Shown one piece after another: positions 1 to 8,900 of a DNA stretch of 64,000 nucleotides (its first letter is position 1; each line of letters begins with the position of its first letter). The notes under the pieces are model-generated. The model made no database searches. It was not told where the DNA came from and saw only the letters and a program-made list of their open reading frames with translations. Origin of the DNA: Bacteroidales bacterium. GTDB lineage: Bacteria; Bacteroidota; Bacteroidia; Bacteroidales; UBA932. The DNA lies in assembly GCA_017428725.1 (NCBI GenBank), contig JAFRQH010000037.1:1-64000 (forward strand), read 5' to 3'. The position numbers and the translations under genes are program-made.

Positions 1-327
1 CCATGAGAAAGCGTAGCCTGCCCAAAGGACGACCATGTTGGGGCGTTCCTCGAGGACGTCCTGAATGTCCGAAGACATATACTTGGAACGGAAATCCGTT
101 TCTTCCGTCGCCTTCCAGGTCTCATACTCGCGCGGGAAATCACTCTTGAATTTCTGGTTCTGCGCCACGATGCCCTGCATGGGATTCTTCCGGTTGTTGA
201 AGATGCTCGCAACCTCGGCACGGCGTTCCATCAGGGAAGAGACCAGCAGCCCCAAGAGGAACACGAGGACCATAGCGCCGCCGAAGATCAACCAACTGTG
301 CAAGGGTTTCAGTTTCTTTTCGCTCAT
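1..327 (-). CDS. nrfA: NrfA, ammonia-forming cytochrome c nitrite reductase, catalytic subunit (N-terminal 109 residues, cut by window edge)
   Basis: NrfA reduces nitrite to ammonium with six electrons at a pentaheme active site on the outer face of the cytoplasmic membrane. Only the N-terminus is present: a short cytoplasmic start, one hydrophobic segment at about residues 10-30 (signal or anchor), then a periplasmic stretch with RKNPMQGIVAQN and YETWKATEETDF followed by YMSSDIQDVLEERP and VVLWAGYAFSW, typical of the family just before the first heme region. No heme motif is reached before the window ends. The start at base 327 lies 12 bases after the stop of nrfH on the same strand, the usual nrfHA order, so the two are probably co-transcribed. 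Identification rests on this conserved N-terminal block plus the NrfH neighbour. Confidence 0.9.
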   Translation of the reverse strand, partial: MSEKKLKPLHSWLIFGGAMVLVFLLGLLVSSLMERRAEVASIFNNRKNPMQGIVAQNQKFKSDFPREYETWKATEETDFRSKYMSSDIQDVLEERPNMVVLWAGYAFSW

Positions 328-339
328 ATTACCGTGTTT

Positions 340-957
340 TTATTTTCCGTGAAGGTGTCCGTGGGGAGAATGGTGCCCAATGGCTTTCTGCAGCCACTCC
401 GGCACAGGAGAATCCGGGAAGGGGACCTTGGCATTGGCCGTGGCCGAGAGGCTGTTCTTCCCGCCGTGCGGGACGTCCCGGTGGCAGTCCCAGCAGGCTT
501 TCCCCTCGCCGTCCTGCGTCATCTTGAAATCCATCTTGCCCAACTTGACCATTTCCGTGGTGAGTTCCGTATGGCAGCGGATGCAGTTGTTCATAATGAC
601 CTGTGCGCTGGGGTCTTTGGCGACAGGAACCTGCGGCTCGCTGAAGGTAAGGAAAGCGGCCGTATGCTTCATTCCGTCCATACCCTTGAAGGCATACTTG
701 CGGGCCACGTTCTCGTGCGGGACGTGACAGTCATTGCAAGTGGCTACGGTACCTTCGCCCCGCCCGTGCGAGGAGTGGTTCCAGGTGGCGTAATATGGCT
801 GCATAATATGGCAGTTCACGCAGGCCGAGGGGTCGTCTCCCAGATACGTCGTGAAACGCAGCATATAGAGGAAGAGACATCCGCCGCCGACAAAGACGCC
901 CGACAGGCATAGCAGGAGCACCTTTTGCCAGAGTTTCAGCTTGATGGAGAGAGCCAT
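340..957 (-). CDS. nrfH: NrfH, tetraheme quinol dehydrogenase subunit of nitrite reductase
   Basis: NrfH takes electrons from menaquinol and passes them to NrfA. The 205-residue product has one N-terminal membrane helix (LWQKVLLLCLSGVFVGGGCL) and four CxxCH heme motifs in order: CVNCH, CNDCH, CIRCH and CWDCH, as expected for the NapC/NirT/NrfH family. A longer reading frame opens at 1014, but a good -7 box (TAACTTTG, minus strand, 984-991) lies inside that extension, so translation most likely starts at the ATG at 957. The C-terminus is rich in His (HHSPHGHLHGK). It is followed 12 bases later by nrfA. An AraC-type regulator gene lies just upstream on the same strand but is separated by this promoter. 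Confidence 0.93.
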   Translation of the reverse strand: MALSIKLKLWQKVLLLCLSGVFVGGGCLFLYMLRFTTYLGDDPSACVNCHIMQPYYATWNHSSHGRGEGTVATCNDCHVPHENVARKYAFKGMDGMKHTAAFLTFSEPQVPVAKDPSAQVIMNNCIRCHTELTTEMVKLGKMDFKMTQDGEGKACWDCHRDVPHGGKNSLSATANAKVPFPDSPVPEWLQKAIGHHSPHGHLHGK

Positions 958-983
958 TAAGTCTTGGATAATGTGGTTCTTAA

Positions 984-1014
984 CAAAGTTAGAGATTATT
1001 TTCCATCTTTCCAA
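984..1014 (-). promoter_or_regulatory. Bacteroidetes-type promoter of nrfHA
   Basis: On the minus strand TTG (1012-1014) is followed after 20 bases by TAACTTTG (984-991). This matches the Bacteroides -33 TTG / -7 TAnnTTTG pattern. It predicts a leader of about 20-25 bases before the ATG at 957 and rules out the longer nrfH reading frame. Confidence 0.6.
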
Positions 1015-1042
1015 GCTTAAGTAAAAATGTGTCCGACAATCT

Positions 1043-1885
1043 TTACTGCTTCCTGAATTCTACCGGGGTAAGTCCGGTTTCGCGTTTGAAGTAGCGGGAG
1101 AAGATGGACTCGGAGGCGAAGTTCATTTCATCTGCTATCGCATAGACCGGAGAATCGGAGTACGCCAAGGCAAGTTTAGCTTTCTGGATGACGGCCATTC
1201 TAATCCAGTCCATAACAGTTTTCCCGCTGGTGGCTTTGACCACGTTACTGAGCCAGTTGGGAGTAATGGAAAGACGGTCGGCGTAGAAAGAAACGGAACG
1301 CTCCGTCTTTGCATACTCGTTAACGAGTGACAGGAAGCTATACAGGACCCTTTTGCCCCGATTTTGCCGTTGAGTCGTCCCAACCATACTCTGCTGCTCT
1401 GCCTCCAGTTTCAACAGTTCTTTCAGGCAGGCTGTTTGAATGAGGGTAATCTCTTCGAGATAACTGTCTGACGCAAGAGCCATCATCAAGGAATAGTACA
1501 TTTCCAGACGACACCACAGGCTTTCGTTTCCAATACGGAACTGGCGCTGGACGTCGATTTCCGGAAGGTCGATATTATGGAAATTGAAAATGCGCATATC
1601 CAGATCGTCCGACACTCCGAGAATTTCCATTATGGATTGTTCTGGAATAATCAGCGCGTCGTGGCTTTCAAGGTGATACGGAATCATATTCAGGATATAA
1701 TCGGCGTGGCCATTCCGAATCCATAGGCAATAGCCGGCAAGCGGGAAGAAAGGCTGACCTACTTTATAAAGAAGGGGCATCATCCGCCTGTCAGAAATCA
1801 GGTGGATATCTTTCGTAATGATATTGCCCGGAGAGAGCATCGTTTCCGCAAACTCCTGCGGGTTGATTGTCTGGATTCTGCTCAT
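1043..1885 (-). CDS. AraC/XylS-family transcriptional regulator
   Basis: The 280-residue protein ends in a typical AraC double helix-turn-helix: an ADRLSITPNWLSNVVKATSG first helix pair and the signature region AIADEMNFASESIFSRYFKRETGLTPVEFRKQ at the end (split here by family position, not shown contiguously beyond what is needed). The N-terminal ~170 residues form a putative sensing region without a recognised ligand motif. The frame is open up to 2068, but the ATG at 1885 is preferred because a near-perfect promoter (TTTG, 20 bases, TATTTTTG) sits immediately upstream and the extension would be a hydrophobic non-homologous tail. It is divergent from the outer-membrane protein gene at 1998 and upstream of nrfHA, so either could be its target. 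Effector unknown. Confidence 0.88.
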   Translation of the reverse strand: MSRIQTINPQEFAETMLSPGNIITKDIHLISDRRMMPLLYKVGQPFFPLAGYCLWIRNGHADYILNMIPYHLESHDALIIPEQSIMEILGVSDDLDMRIFNFHNIDLPEIDVQRQFRIGNESLWCRLEMYYSLMMALASDSYLEEITLIQTACLKELLKLEAEQQSMVGTTQRQNRGKRVLYSFLSLVNEYAKTERSVSFYADRLSITPNWLSNVVKATSGKTVMDWIRMAVIQKAKLALAYSDSPVYAIADEMNFASESIFSRYFKRETGLTPVEFRKQ

Positions 1886-1891
1886 ATGCTG

Positions 1892-1923
1892 CAAAAATAC
1901 TCTATTTCCATAGGATTTGCAAA
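1892..1923 (-). promoter_or_regulatory. Promoter of the AraC-type regulator, very close to its start codon
   Basis: Minus strand: TTTG (1920-1923), 20-base spacer, TATTTTTG (1892-1899). Only six bases separate the -7 box from the ATG at 1885, so the transcript would be leaderless or nearly so. Confidence 0.6.
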
Positions 1924-1965
1924 GAAAATGCATATAAATGAAAGATAATGCCGCAAACAACATAG

Positions 1966-1973
1966 TATATTTG
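1966..1973 (+). promoter_or_regulatory. -7 box (TATATTTG) of the outer-membrane barrel gene
   Basis: TATATTTG matches the TAnnTTTG consensus and lies 24 bases before the ATG at 1998. It shares the intergenic region with the divergent AraC-type regulator promoter, which makes regulation by that protein plausible. Confidence 0.55.
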
Positions 1974-1997
1974 TGCCACGCTAAAACGAACATAACA

Positions 1998-2600
1998 ATG
2001 AAAAGAATTATTACCACACTTGCTTGTGCAGTCCTGATTGCCTCAACTGCTTTCGCGCAGGCGTCCATCGGCGCCGGTTACCTTTCCTCCACGGAGGTTG
2101 TCAAATCCGGCAACTCCTCTACCCAGAGGACTCCTCTGAATGGATTCTATGTCGGTATGGGCTACACCGTGCCCATCGCCGCTGGTATCAACTTCACCCC
2201 GGGCGTCTACTTCGGCATGGCAGCCAAGAGCAACGCTACTTCCATTTTCGGCCTCAAGATCGAGGGCAAGCAGCAGGACACCTTCATCAATGTCCCTCTG
2301 CACTTCAGCTTCGGTACCGATATCGGCAGCGGCCTTCGTTTCTTTGCATACGCCGGCCCGAGCGCTTCCATCGCCGTGGCCTCCAAGATCATCTCCGGCA
2401 GCACCACCTATGACCGCCTCCAGGACAACGACAGCCTGCAGCGTTTCGACGTTATGCTCGGCGGCGGCGTCGGCCTCCAGTTCAACGATATGCTTCGTTT
2501 CCAGGTTGGCTACGATATGGGTATGCTGAACCGCTACAATTCCGACAATTACATTGTCAAGCGCAACCAGCTCACTGCCGGTATCGCCTTCCTCTTTTAG
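1998..2600 (+). CDS. Small outer-membrane beta-barrel protein (porin/OmpW-like superfamily)
   Basis: The 200-residue product begins with a clear signal peptide (MKRIITTLACAVLIASTAFA, cleavage before QASIG). The rest shows alternating hydrophobic strands rich in Gly and aromatics, e.g. GFYVGMGYTVPIAAGINFTPGVYFG-type strand pairs, RFFAYAGPSASIAV, MLGGGVGLQFNDMLRFQVGYDMG, and ends with an aromatic C-terminal residue (GIAFLF), the signal used by the Bam machinery. This is the pattern of 8-stranded outer-membrane barrels. Function (pore, adhesion or stress protein) cannot be read. It is divergent from an AraC-type regulator. A hairpin terminator follows at 2635. Confidence 0.85.
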   Translation: MKRIITTLACAVLIASTAFAQASIGAGYLSSTEVVKSGNSSTQRTPLNGFYVGMGYTVPIAAGINFTPGVYFGMAAKSNATSIFGLKIEGKQQDTFINVPLHFSFGTDIGSGLRFFAYAGPSASIAVASKIISGSTTYDRLQDNDSLQRFDVMLGGGVGLQFNDMLRFQVGYDMGMLNRYNSDNYIVKRNQLTAGIAFLF

Positions 2601-2634
2601 TTGACGGTACTTTATTACTCATTATATTTGATTT

Positions 2635-2664
2635 GGGCTTGCTGTATCACAATACCGCAAGCCC
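2635..2664 (+). terminator. Hairpin terminator after the barrel gene
   Basis: GGGCTTGC pairs with GCAAGCCC, with an inner GTAT/ATAC stem and a CACA loop, followed by a short AT-rich stretch. The rest of 2601-2900 holds no convincing gene. Confidence 0.55.
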
Positions 2665-2900
2665 TATTGCATTGAAATGGTTTTATTTGCATAATGAACA
2701 AGACCGTGAAGAGAGTATTGATTCCGGACATGGTCTGCAAAACGACAACGCCATCCAGAAGCTTTGGATTATGGCGGTCGACGAATATTTGGATAAATAT
2801 ATGCCAGTCAAATGACTGGATTATATGTCTCATTTCATGCGGTCCGGAATTTGCTGCAAAAACAATATATAGAGTTATTCTGCAATAAAATATTATAGTC

Positions 2901-3791
2901 ATGAACACACGTAAACTGTTTGCCTTTGCAAGCGCACTTCTGTTTGTTTTCGTAGGAATGACTTCCTGCAACAAGGACAATTTGGGAAAGGACGGCGAAA
3001 AGATGCTTGGAAAATATGAAATCGCGGATGCCTCCAGCCCCGTCAAATCCATTGAACTTACCTCCGGCGGAGAATACATCGTCACCAAGAACCCTGCAGT
3101 CACCAAGGCGGATGAAGACCTGGACCTCGACGACGTCTGGGTGTACGGTAAATTCACCTTTATCAATGGTGCCTATGTCCTTCAGGGATTCGGCCAAGTA
3201 ATCATCAACCTGCTGGGCGACAGCAAGGCCGAAGTCTCCATCGAAAGTGGCGGATGGGATCCTTTCACGGTCAATGCCAGCATCGCCTCCACCGTCCAGG
3301 AGACGAAGATCAACAAGAGCCTCTGCCGTCACTGGTCTTTCGACAAGACCCACTTCTCCCTCGCCTACAACGACTTTACCTTCCTGGATTTCGAACTGGC
3401 CGGTTGCGACTTCACCAAATGGCTTCAAGATTCCGGCGACAAGAATGCCAATGAGAACCTCGACGAGAAATGTACCGGGCTCATCTTCACAGAATCCGGC
3501 ACCTATGCAGTCCTCTATGACAACGGAAAGATCAATGTCGGTTCCTGGTCCTGGGAAAACAGCGAAAACGGTTCCCTGAAATGCGCTTGGAACAGCCAGT
3601 ATCAGTCATGCTTCAAGGATTACCGTTTCGAGGGTTCCCTTGTTGTAGACGTCGTGGAAGGAGATCCTGACACCTGCACCATCGTCAGTTCCTTTGAAAG
3701 CACGATGGAAAAGTATCACCTCTTCACCGGGATTTCCTACCACAGTCTGAAGACGTCCCTCACGTACTACCTGTCAGAGTACACAAAGTAA
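2901..3791 (+). CDS. Hypothetical lipoprotein, 296 residues
   Basis: The protein starts with a lipoprotein signal peptide ending in the lipobox GMTSC (Cys23), so it is probably anchored to a membrane, in Bacteroidales often surface-exposed. The mature part is acidic with recurring beta-strand patterns (SIELTSGGEYIV, GKFTFINGAYVLQGFG, YAVLYDNGKINVGSWSW) reminiscent of lipocalin-like or META-like sheets, but I do not recognise the family. The next gene at 3808 is a second small lipoprotein 16 bases on in the same direction, so the two form a likely operon. No catalytic motif is visible. Confidence 0.75.
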   Translation: MNTRKLFAFASALLFVFVGMTSCNKDNLGKDGEKMLGKYEIADASSPVKSIELTSGGEYIVTKNPAVTKADEDLDLDDVWVYGKFTFINGAYVLQGFGQVIINLLGDSKAEVSIESGGWDPFTVNASIASTVQETKINKSLCRHWSFDKTHFSLAYNDFTFLDFELAGCDFTKWLQDSGDKNANENLDEKCTGLIFTESGTYAVLYDNGKINVGSWSWENSENGSLKCAWNSQYQSCFKDYRFEGSLVVDVVEGDPDTCTIVSSFESTMEKYHLFTGISYHSLKTSLTYYLSEYTK

Positions 3792-3807
3792 TCGGAATGC
3801 CCCTACT

Positions 3808-4284
3808 ATGAAGAAATTGTTATTATCGGCTGTTGTCACCTGCCTTGCCATATTTACATCCTGTAGCGTATCCAGGGTCGGTCATACCGGCGATCTCACC
3901 GGGTCTATTTACGGTATATGGGCGCTTGATTCCAAGGCCGTCGTCCCTGCAGGCTCAAACGGGAATGATTCCCGGAATCAGGTCGATTACTCCGGTGTTC
4001 ATTTCTATCTATCCTTTAGCGAGCCCCGCATCGCCCTCGCCAAGAAAGGCAGTTTCACGCAGCTGGACCTCAAGGATGTGGATGTCGACGGCGCCCAGTT
4101 TTCTTACAACGCCACAAAGAAGCAGATTGGTTTCACGAAGACTCTCTGGCTCACGGAAGGCCTCCAATATGAAATGCGCCTGTCCGGGACATATCAGGTC
4201 CTTGAAATGACGCATTCGAAACTGGTCATCCAAAAAGAATCCATGGGGGTCAAGACCATTTACTCATTCCGTCGGTACAGATAG
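3808..4284 (+). CDS. Small lipoprotein, lipocalin-like fold suspected
   Basis: A 158-residue product with a lipobox (AIFTSC, Cys19). After it comes a pattern seen in Bacteroidales lipocalin-like lipoproteins: an early Gly-x-Trp (GIWALDSK), a long acidic strand-rich middle and a closing TKTLWLTEGLQYEMRLSG / LVIQKESMG strand set. It directly follows the lipoprotein at 2901 and is followed by a strong terminator at 4342, so the pair forms a two-gene unit. The lipocalin reading is an inference from the strand pattern, not from a diagnostic motif. Confidence 0.75.
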   Translation: MKKLLLSAVVTCLAIFTSCSVSRVGHTGDLTGSIYGIWALDSKAVVPAGSNGNDSRNQVDYSGVHFYLSFSEPRIALAKKGSFTQLDLKDVDVDGAQFSYNATKKQIGFTKTLWLTEGLQYEMRLSGTYQVLEMTHSKLVIQKESMGVKTIYSFRRYR

Positions 4285-4341
4285 AATGATGAGGGAGTAT
4301 TAATAATGTGGTCAAAATGTGTCCAAATTTGGTGGACTCAT

Positions 4342-4380
4342 AAAAAAAGACCTTGTAGGAGTACTTACAAGGTCTTTTTT
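4342..4380 (+). terminator. Strong bidirectional terminator
   Basis: A 10-bp perfect stem (4348-4357 with 4366-4375) flanked by A7 on the left and T6 on the right, so it can work on both strands. It closes the lipoprotein operon. Confidence 0.9.
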
Positions 4381-4463
4381 CGTGCCCCGGGCGGAAACAA
4401 AACTGTTTAGGTTCGCTCCTCCCTACTATGAGATAACTCACACACGTATATCTTATCCTTCGC

Positions 4464-4493
4464 GGTGCGTTTTTGGCTCATAATAAACGCACC
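4464..4493. repeat. Inverted repeat with 9-bp arms, no U-tract
   Basis: GGTGCGTTT and AAACGCACC face each other over 12 bases. With no T-run on either side it is not an ordinary terminator; it may be a protein-binding site or remnant of an element. Confidence 0.4.
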
Positions 4494-4652
4494 AAAGCGC
4501 AAAAAGCGTATCGTTACGGTGAAATAAGTCACAGACTTAAAATAATGAGATTGCGGCAAAATGTTGATTAGAGCCATCTACACGGCACATTCCCCATTCA
4601 AGTGGGAAGGTTTGAAAACCTTGGGGCGCTCTCGTCCTCTCCGCTTTTTTGC

Positions 4653-4687
4653 AAAACCCCTTCTGAACGCATTCAGAGGGGGTTTTT
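4653..4687 (-). terminator. Terminator of the DMT exporter gene, overlapping its stop region
   Basis: AAAACCCCTTCTGAA pairs with TTCAGAGGGGGTTTT around a CGCA loop (one wobble). On the minus strand the U-run follows the stem, and the last codons of the exporter lie within the hairpin. Confidence 0.85.
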
Positions 4688-5602
4688 CTTGTTATTGAGC
4701 GCTGTTTTCCCTGGCTTCAGGATCATGAAGACGACGGCGGCGACGCAGATGGCGATGCCGACAGCCATCCGGACCGTCAAAGGCTCGCCGAACAGGAGCG
4801 TGCCGATCAGGATGGCCGTGAGCGGTTCGAAGACACCCAGGACCGCGGTCTTGGTCGGGCCGATATAGCGCGTCGACACGGCCAGCGTGAGCAAGGAAAT
4901 CATCGTGGGCACGATGGCCAGGCCGATGAGATTTCCCCAATCGGCGACGGAGTCGATGCCTTCAAGGATCGACCCGCCCTGAAAAGCCCGGATAGCGGCG
5001 AACAGGACGGCCCCGGTGAGCAGCGAATAGAGCGTAAGCGTATGCTCCGAGATGTTCCGGATGCGTTTGCTCCGGTTCACGATCACCAGATAGAAAGAAT
5101 AGCAAAGCGCCGAGCCGGCGGCCAGCAATATGCCCGGAATCCGGATCTGAACCCCGTCTGAGGGGGCGGAAAGCAGGACGATTCCGCCGAAGGTGGCCAG
5201 GATCGACAGCCAGGTCTGCCAACTGGGATAGAAGCGGAGGAATACCATGATCAGGGCCACAAACACCGGATACAGGTAAACCAGCGTCGTCGCCAATCCG
5301 GACGGGATATAATTGTACGAACAGAAGAGCGCAATGCTGCTGCCTGCGAACAGGAGGCCCAGCAGGATGAGAAGGCCGATCCCCTGCCGGCCCGCCCGGA
5401 AGGATTCCTTCCTGGCCAATATCCACAATGCCAGAATCGCGGCCGCGATCCCATAGCGGAAAAAGAGCATCACCAGGATGGGCACCCCACTCTCGATCAA
5501 CGCCTTCCCGAAAAGCGGATTGGCCCCGTATGACGCGCCGGCCAAGATGCCCGCAACATAGCCGATCAAGCGCTTTTTCTGGATATGCAGGTTCGTTTTC
5601 AT
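4673..5602 (-). CDS. EamA/DMT-superfamily exporter (10 membrane helices)
   Basis: A 309-residue integral membrane protein with the two-fold EamA repeat. The first half opens with GYVAGILAGASYGANPLFGKALI, carrying the family's N-terminal small-residue helix, and includes the conserved FFRYGIAA and YLYPVFVALIMVF segments; the second half repeats the pattern with ILLAAGSALCYSFYLV and GPTKTAVLGVFEPLTAILIGTLLFGE, the typical EamA end motif. Ten hydrophobic segments are expected. Such proteins export amino acids, nucleotides or other small metabolites; the substrate cannot be predicted. It is monocistronic, with its own -7 box (5628) and terminator (4653). Confidence 0.9.
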   Translation of the reverse strand: MKTNLHIQKKRLIGYVAGILAGASYGANPLFGKALIESGVPILVMLFFRYGIAAAILALWILARKESFRAGRQGIGLLILLGLLFAGSSIALFCSYNYIPSGLATTLVYLYPVFVALIMVFLRFYPSWQTWLSILATFGGIVLLSAPSDGVQIRIPGILLAAGSALCYSFYLVIVNRSKRIRNISEHTLTLYSLLTGAVLFAAIRAFQGGSILEGIDSVADWGNLIGLAIVPTMISLLTLAVSTRYIGPTKTAVLGVFEPLTAILIGTLLFGEPLTVRMAVGIAICVAAVVFMILKPGKTALNNKKNPL

Positions 5603-5627
5603 AGTATCTATTCTCAGATTCGGGGCA

Positions 5628-5635
5628 CAAAGATA
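5628..5635 (-). promoter_or_regulatory. -7 box (TATCTTTG) of the DMT exporter
   Basis: Minus-strand TATCTTTG, 25 bases before the ATG at 5602; matches TAnnTTTG. Confidence 0.55.
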
Positions 5636-5732
5636 CGGTTATTTTTGAAGACCCGTATCAGTCGTTTTCTTCCAATGGGCTGCAGGCAGAGCATCGTCGC
5701 GGCCGCCAATGATCTTCACTACAAAATAAAAC

Positions 5733-5759
5733 GAGCCCCGCGTTTCGCCGCGGGGACTC
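5733..5759 (-). terminator. Terminator of the Tc toxin operon
   Basis: A GC-rich stem (CCCCGCG with CGCGGGG, extended by GAG/CTC around one bulge) read on the minus strand is followed by a T-rich run (GTTTTATTTTG). It lies about 170 bases after the tcA stop. Confidence 0.75.
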
Positions 5760-5929
5760 GCCGGATGGTCAACGAATACAGTCATTTGCGAAGAGCGTGG
5801 ATATCTTTTATTTTCCCTAATAAAAAAACAGGAATAGATACTCAACCTATGTGCCCAAACGCTGACGCCCAGTTTTTATTGTTTCAAATATAACCATTAA
5901 AATGCAATTGTCCAACAGTTTCCCGGGAT

Positions 5930-8900
5930 TTATAGCATAACGCCGATGACAATTTTCACATCGGCCAACTTGTTCCTGTTCTTGACCGTTGAGAAATCGA
6001 GATCCAGGAAACCGTCATCGGAGAGGAGATGGCTCCCACCGACCGCCGACAGCTTCTTTTGGGACTCGCTCATCACGGAATCAATCTGTTTGGTGCCGGA
6101 CCGCATCCAATGCGGGTACAGGGACTCCGGAATCTGGATGCGGATCTTGTCCGCTCCTGCCGACAGTTCTCTCCAAGCCGACTGGAATTCACGTTTCAGG
6201 CTGATGACCAGGACGGCCTTCCGGTCCGGACGCCCGTGCGCGGACGCGGTCGTCTCCTTCTTCGACGTGTAGGACACGTTCAGGATGACGTCCGAGATGC
6301 TGGTCCGGTCGAAGTGATTCGTCTTTCCTGGCAGGTCCAGATGCCACCGGCTCACTGCGCCGAAGCCTTCGAAGGGCAGGTAGCGCTCGTCGTTGAAATT
6401 GACTTCGAACTGGCCGCCGTCATTGACGGCAGTACTCGTGGCGATGGAGCCGGCGACGACGTTCTCGAACACCGGCGCGTTGTTCTTCTCCCCGGCATTG
6501 ATGTTTTTCCGGATCGCGTGGCCCGTCAGGGAAAGCTGACAGTTGACATTGGTATAAGGCCCGACGACGCAGGGGATGGTGAGGCTGACGTGCTTGATTC
6601 TCCGGAAATAGTGATCCTGGTAATCCATATCGAACAGCCATTCCGGCAACTCGATGTCGCATTTTTCGTCATAGATCAGGTCCAGCAGGGCCGATCCGGT
6701 CTCGGAGGAGGAGGGGATGCAGGAGACAGGAATGTGCTTGGTCAGTTCGAGGGTCCGGACGTTGGACTTCCAGTACTCGTCTTGAAGCTTATGGATTTGC
6801 TGCATCAGCAGGTCTCCGGCCAGGAAACCGTCATACTTGGAATTCCATGCCGTCGTCTGGATGATACCCGGCTTGGTTCCGAGTTCCCATTCGAAGCAGG
6901 ATTCCGCTTTCTTGGCCAGCTCGAAAGCCAGGTTGTAGGCCGTCTTGTAAACGGAAGCGAGCTGGGACCTCATCCACCGGTACAGTTCCGCCGAGGATTT
7001 CTTGGTCTTCAGGAGTTCCAGGACTGCATTCGACTGCTCGATCTGCAGGCGCTGGTTGTCCAGATTCATACGGGCGACGGACAGCCTGTGCTCGGCCCCG
7101 GCGATCTGGTGCGTAAGGGAAGCGGCTTCCTTGCCGGCCAGTTCGGCTTGCAGGGCCCACTCGGAAGCCCGCCGCTCATACACGGCATTGGTTCCGACGA
7201 TGGCCGACTTGCGGTCGGCCATACCGGCCGACATCTGCAGGGAATTCGCCTGCATCATCAGGGACTGACCGATGGCCTCGAAGGAAACGATGTACCCGAC
7301 CATCGGGGACGACAGGCCGGCGGCACCGGTCAGGAGGTTGCCCGCCGCGGACAGCATGGCGCCCGACGAATTGATCGGAACGGCAATCTGGGAGGACCGC
7401 AGGGATTCCTCGTTGAGACGGATGGCCTTGGCCTCCTTGTCGCTGATCGCCTGCAGGCCTGCATAGTATTCCTGCGTCCTTTCCGCCCTTGCGAGCGTTT
7501 CCTCCAACGAGGAGATACTGGTCTCGATCTCCTTGATCTCCTGCTCCCGGATCTGTACCATCGCGTTGAGCAGGTCTTTCTCCTGTGCAGCGCGGAACTT
7601 GGCCATATCCTCGGCGTCGTATTTCTCCGTTGCGGAAAGCATTTTTTCCCCGATCATCCGCACCTCGTTGCACATCTGCTCGGCAAGGGAGAGGGCCACC
7701 CGGAAGCGGTAGGGAGGCTGGCCCTGGGTCGAAGAAACCGAATTGTAGCCGATCGAGTCCAAACCGCCCCCGGAGGCCGCGGCCTTGACCAGGTCTGCCG
7801 GATCGATTTCCGGAGCGTTGATGCTCAGTTTCCGGAATACGCCGTCAATGTTCTGGCTGGCCCGGATTTTCCGCAGCCGGTCCTCTATCGTGTCCCAATA
7901 CTGTTCGATCAAGTCGTTCTGCGGCATATCGAAATAATAGACATCCACGTGGGGCACTTCTGCGGCCGGGTCGGTCTCATCCGCGGTCGAACCGATGTTC
8001 AGGAGTGACTCGATCTCCAGCAGGAGGTTCACCCGCTCCATCCCCTTGTCCGCCGAGTTGCCGAAGGCGGTGATGCCCTTCCGCAGGGTATTGAAATCCT
8101 TGTCGTGGCGGTCGTTGACCGGGGATTTTACCTTCTGGGGCCGGGTCCCGAGAATCTCATAGGCAAGCACGTAGAGGAGCGTCGCCTCGTTGATGCTCTC
8201 CATCGTCTCCTCCTTGAACAGCATATCCGCCCAGGCGATCATATTGGCGATATATTTCGTCACGACCGTCTTCTGGTAGGCGCTGGTCCGGTACCGGGCC
8301 ACCAGATGGGGGCTGAAGGGGTTGTTCCGCCAGGCGCGCAGCTGAGGATCGTTCAGACCCAAACCGTCCAGGAGGGATTCGATCCGGTCCGCCTTGTCGG
8401 AATTCTGCTTCTTGGCCCGTGTGTTCTCATAGAACGGTTTCGTGGTCCAGTATCCCTCCGGGGAAGCGGAGCTCTTCACATAAGCCATCGGATTGAAGAT
8501 GAAATGGAACCACCGCATCGCCTCCTCATGCTTGTTGTTCTCCGACAGACGGCAGGCTATCGTCAGCGGAATATGGAAGAACAGTTCCCAGTTATAGACA
8601 CTGTAGGCGCCTCCGTAATCGAAGTCGACCACTTCCGAAGGACTGTTCGTAACGACGGCGGAGGGTTTGTACTGCCCGAAGAAGTCTCCACTTTTTCGCG
8701 AAGGGATGTCTTTGCTCCAGGGCTCCAGTTGCAGTTCCCGCTGGTAGAGTTTGTCGATGCCCCCCTCCCGGATGTTCTTGATGAACATCTTGACATACGG
8801 GTGATAGAACAGGCTTGCGGAATACTGGCACGTCTTCGAACTCACCTGGACGCTTTCAGTCGTATGGGCCCGGGATCCATACCGTGCCGGTTCGCTGTCG

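Larger units (their letters stand above)
4285..4672. other. Gene-free spacer with several hairpins
   Basis: About 390 bases between the lipoprotein pair and the exporter. It holds a bidirectional terminator (4342-4380), a second inverted repeat (4464-4493), the small palindrome AAGTCACAGACTT and the terminator of the minus-strand exporter (4653-4687). No coding frame of credible composition was found. Confidence 0.6.
5603..5929. other. Intergenic region between exporter and toxin operon
   Basis: Contains the exporter promoter (5628-5635) and the terminator of the toxin operon (5733-5759). The AT-rich stretch next to the toxin stop shows nothing else recognisable. Confidence 0.5.

Noticed and set aside
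3961..3980. GGGAAT-G-ATTCCC palindrome as a copy of the repeat found in the GH92 gene
   Set aside because: It is only a 6-bp palindrome in normal coding sequence and lacks the CCGG core and loop of the GH92 repeat.
4381..4440. tRNA-like T-loop sequence GGTTCGCTCC
   Set aside because: No matching acceptor, D or anticodon arms could be folded on either strand.
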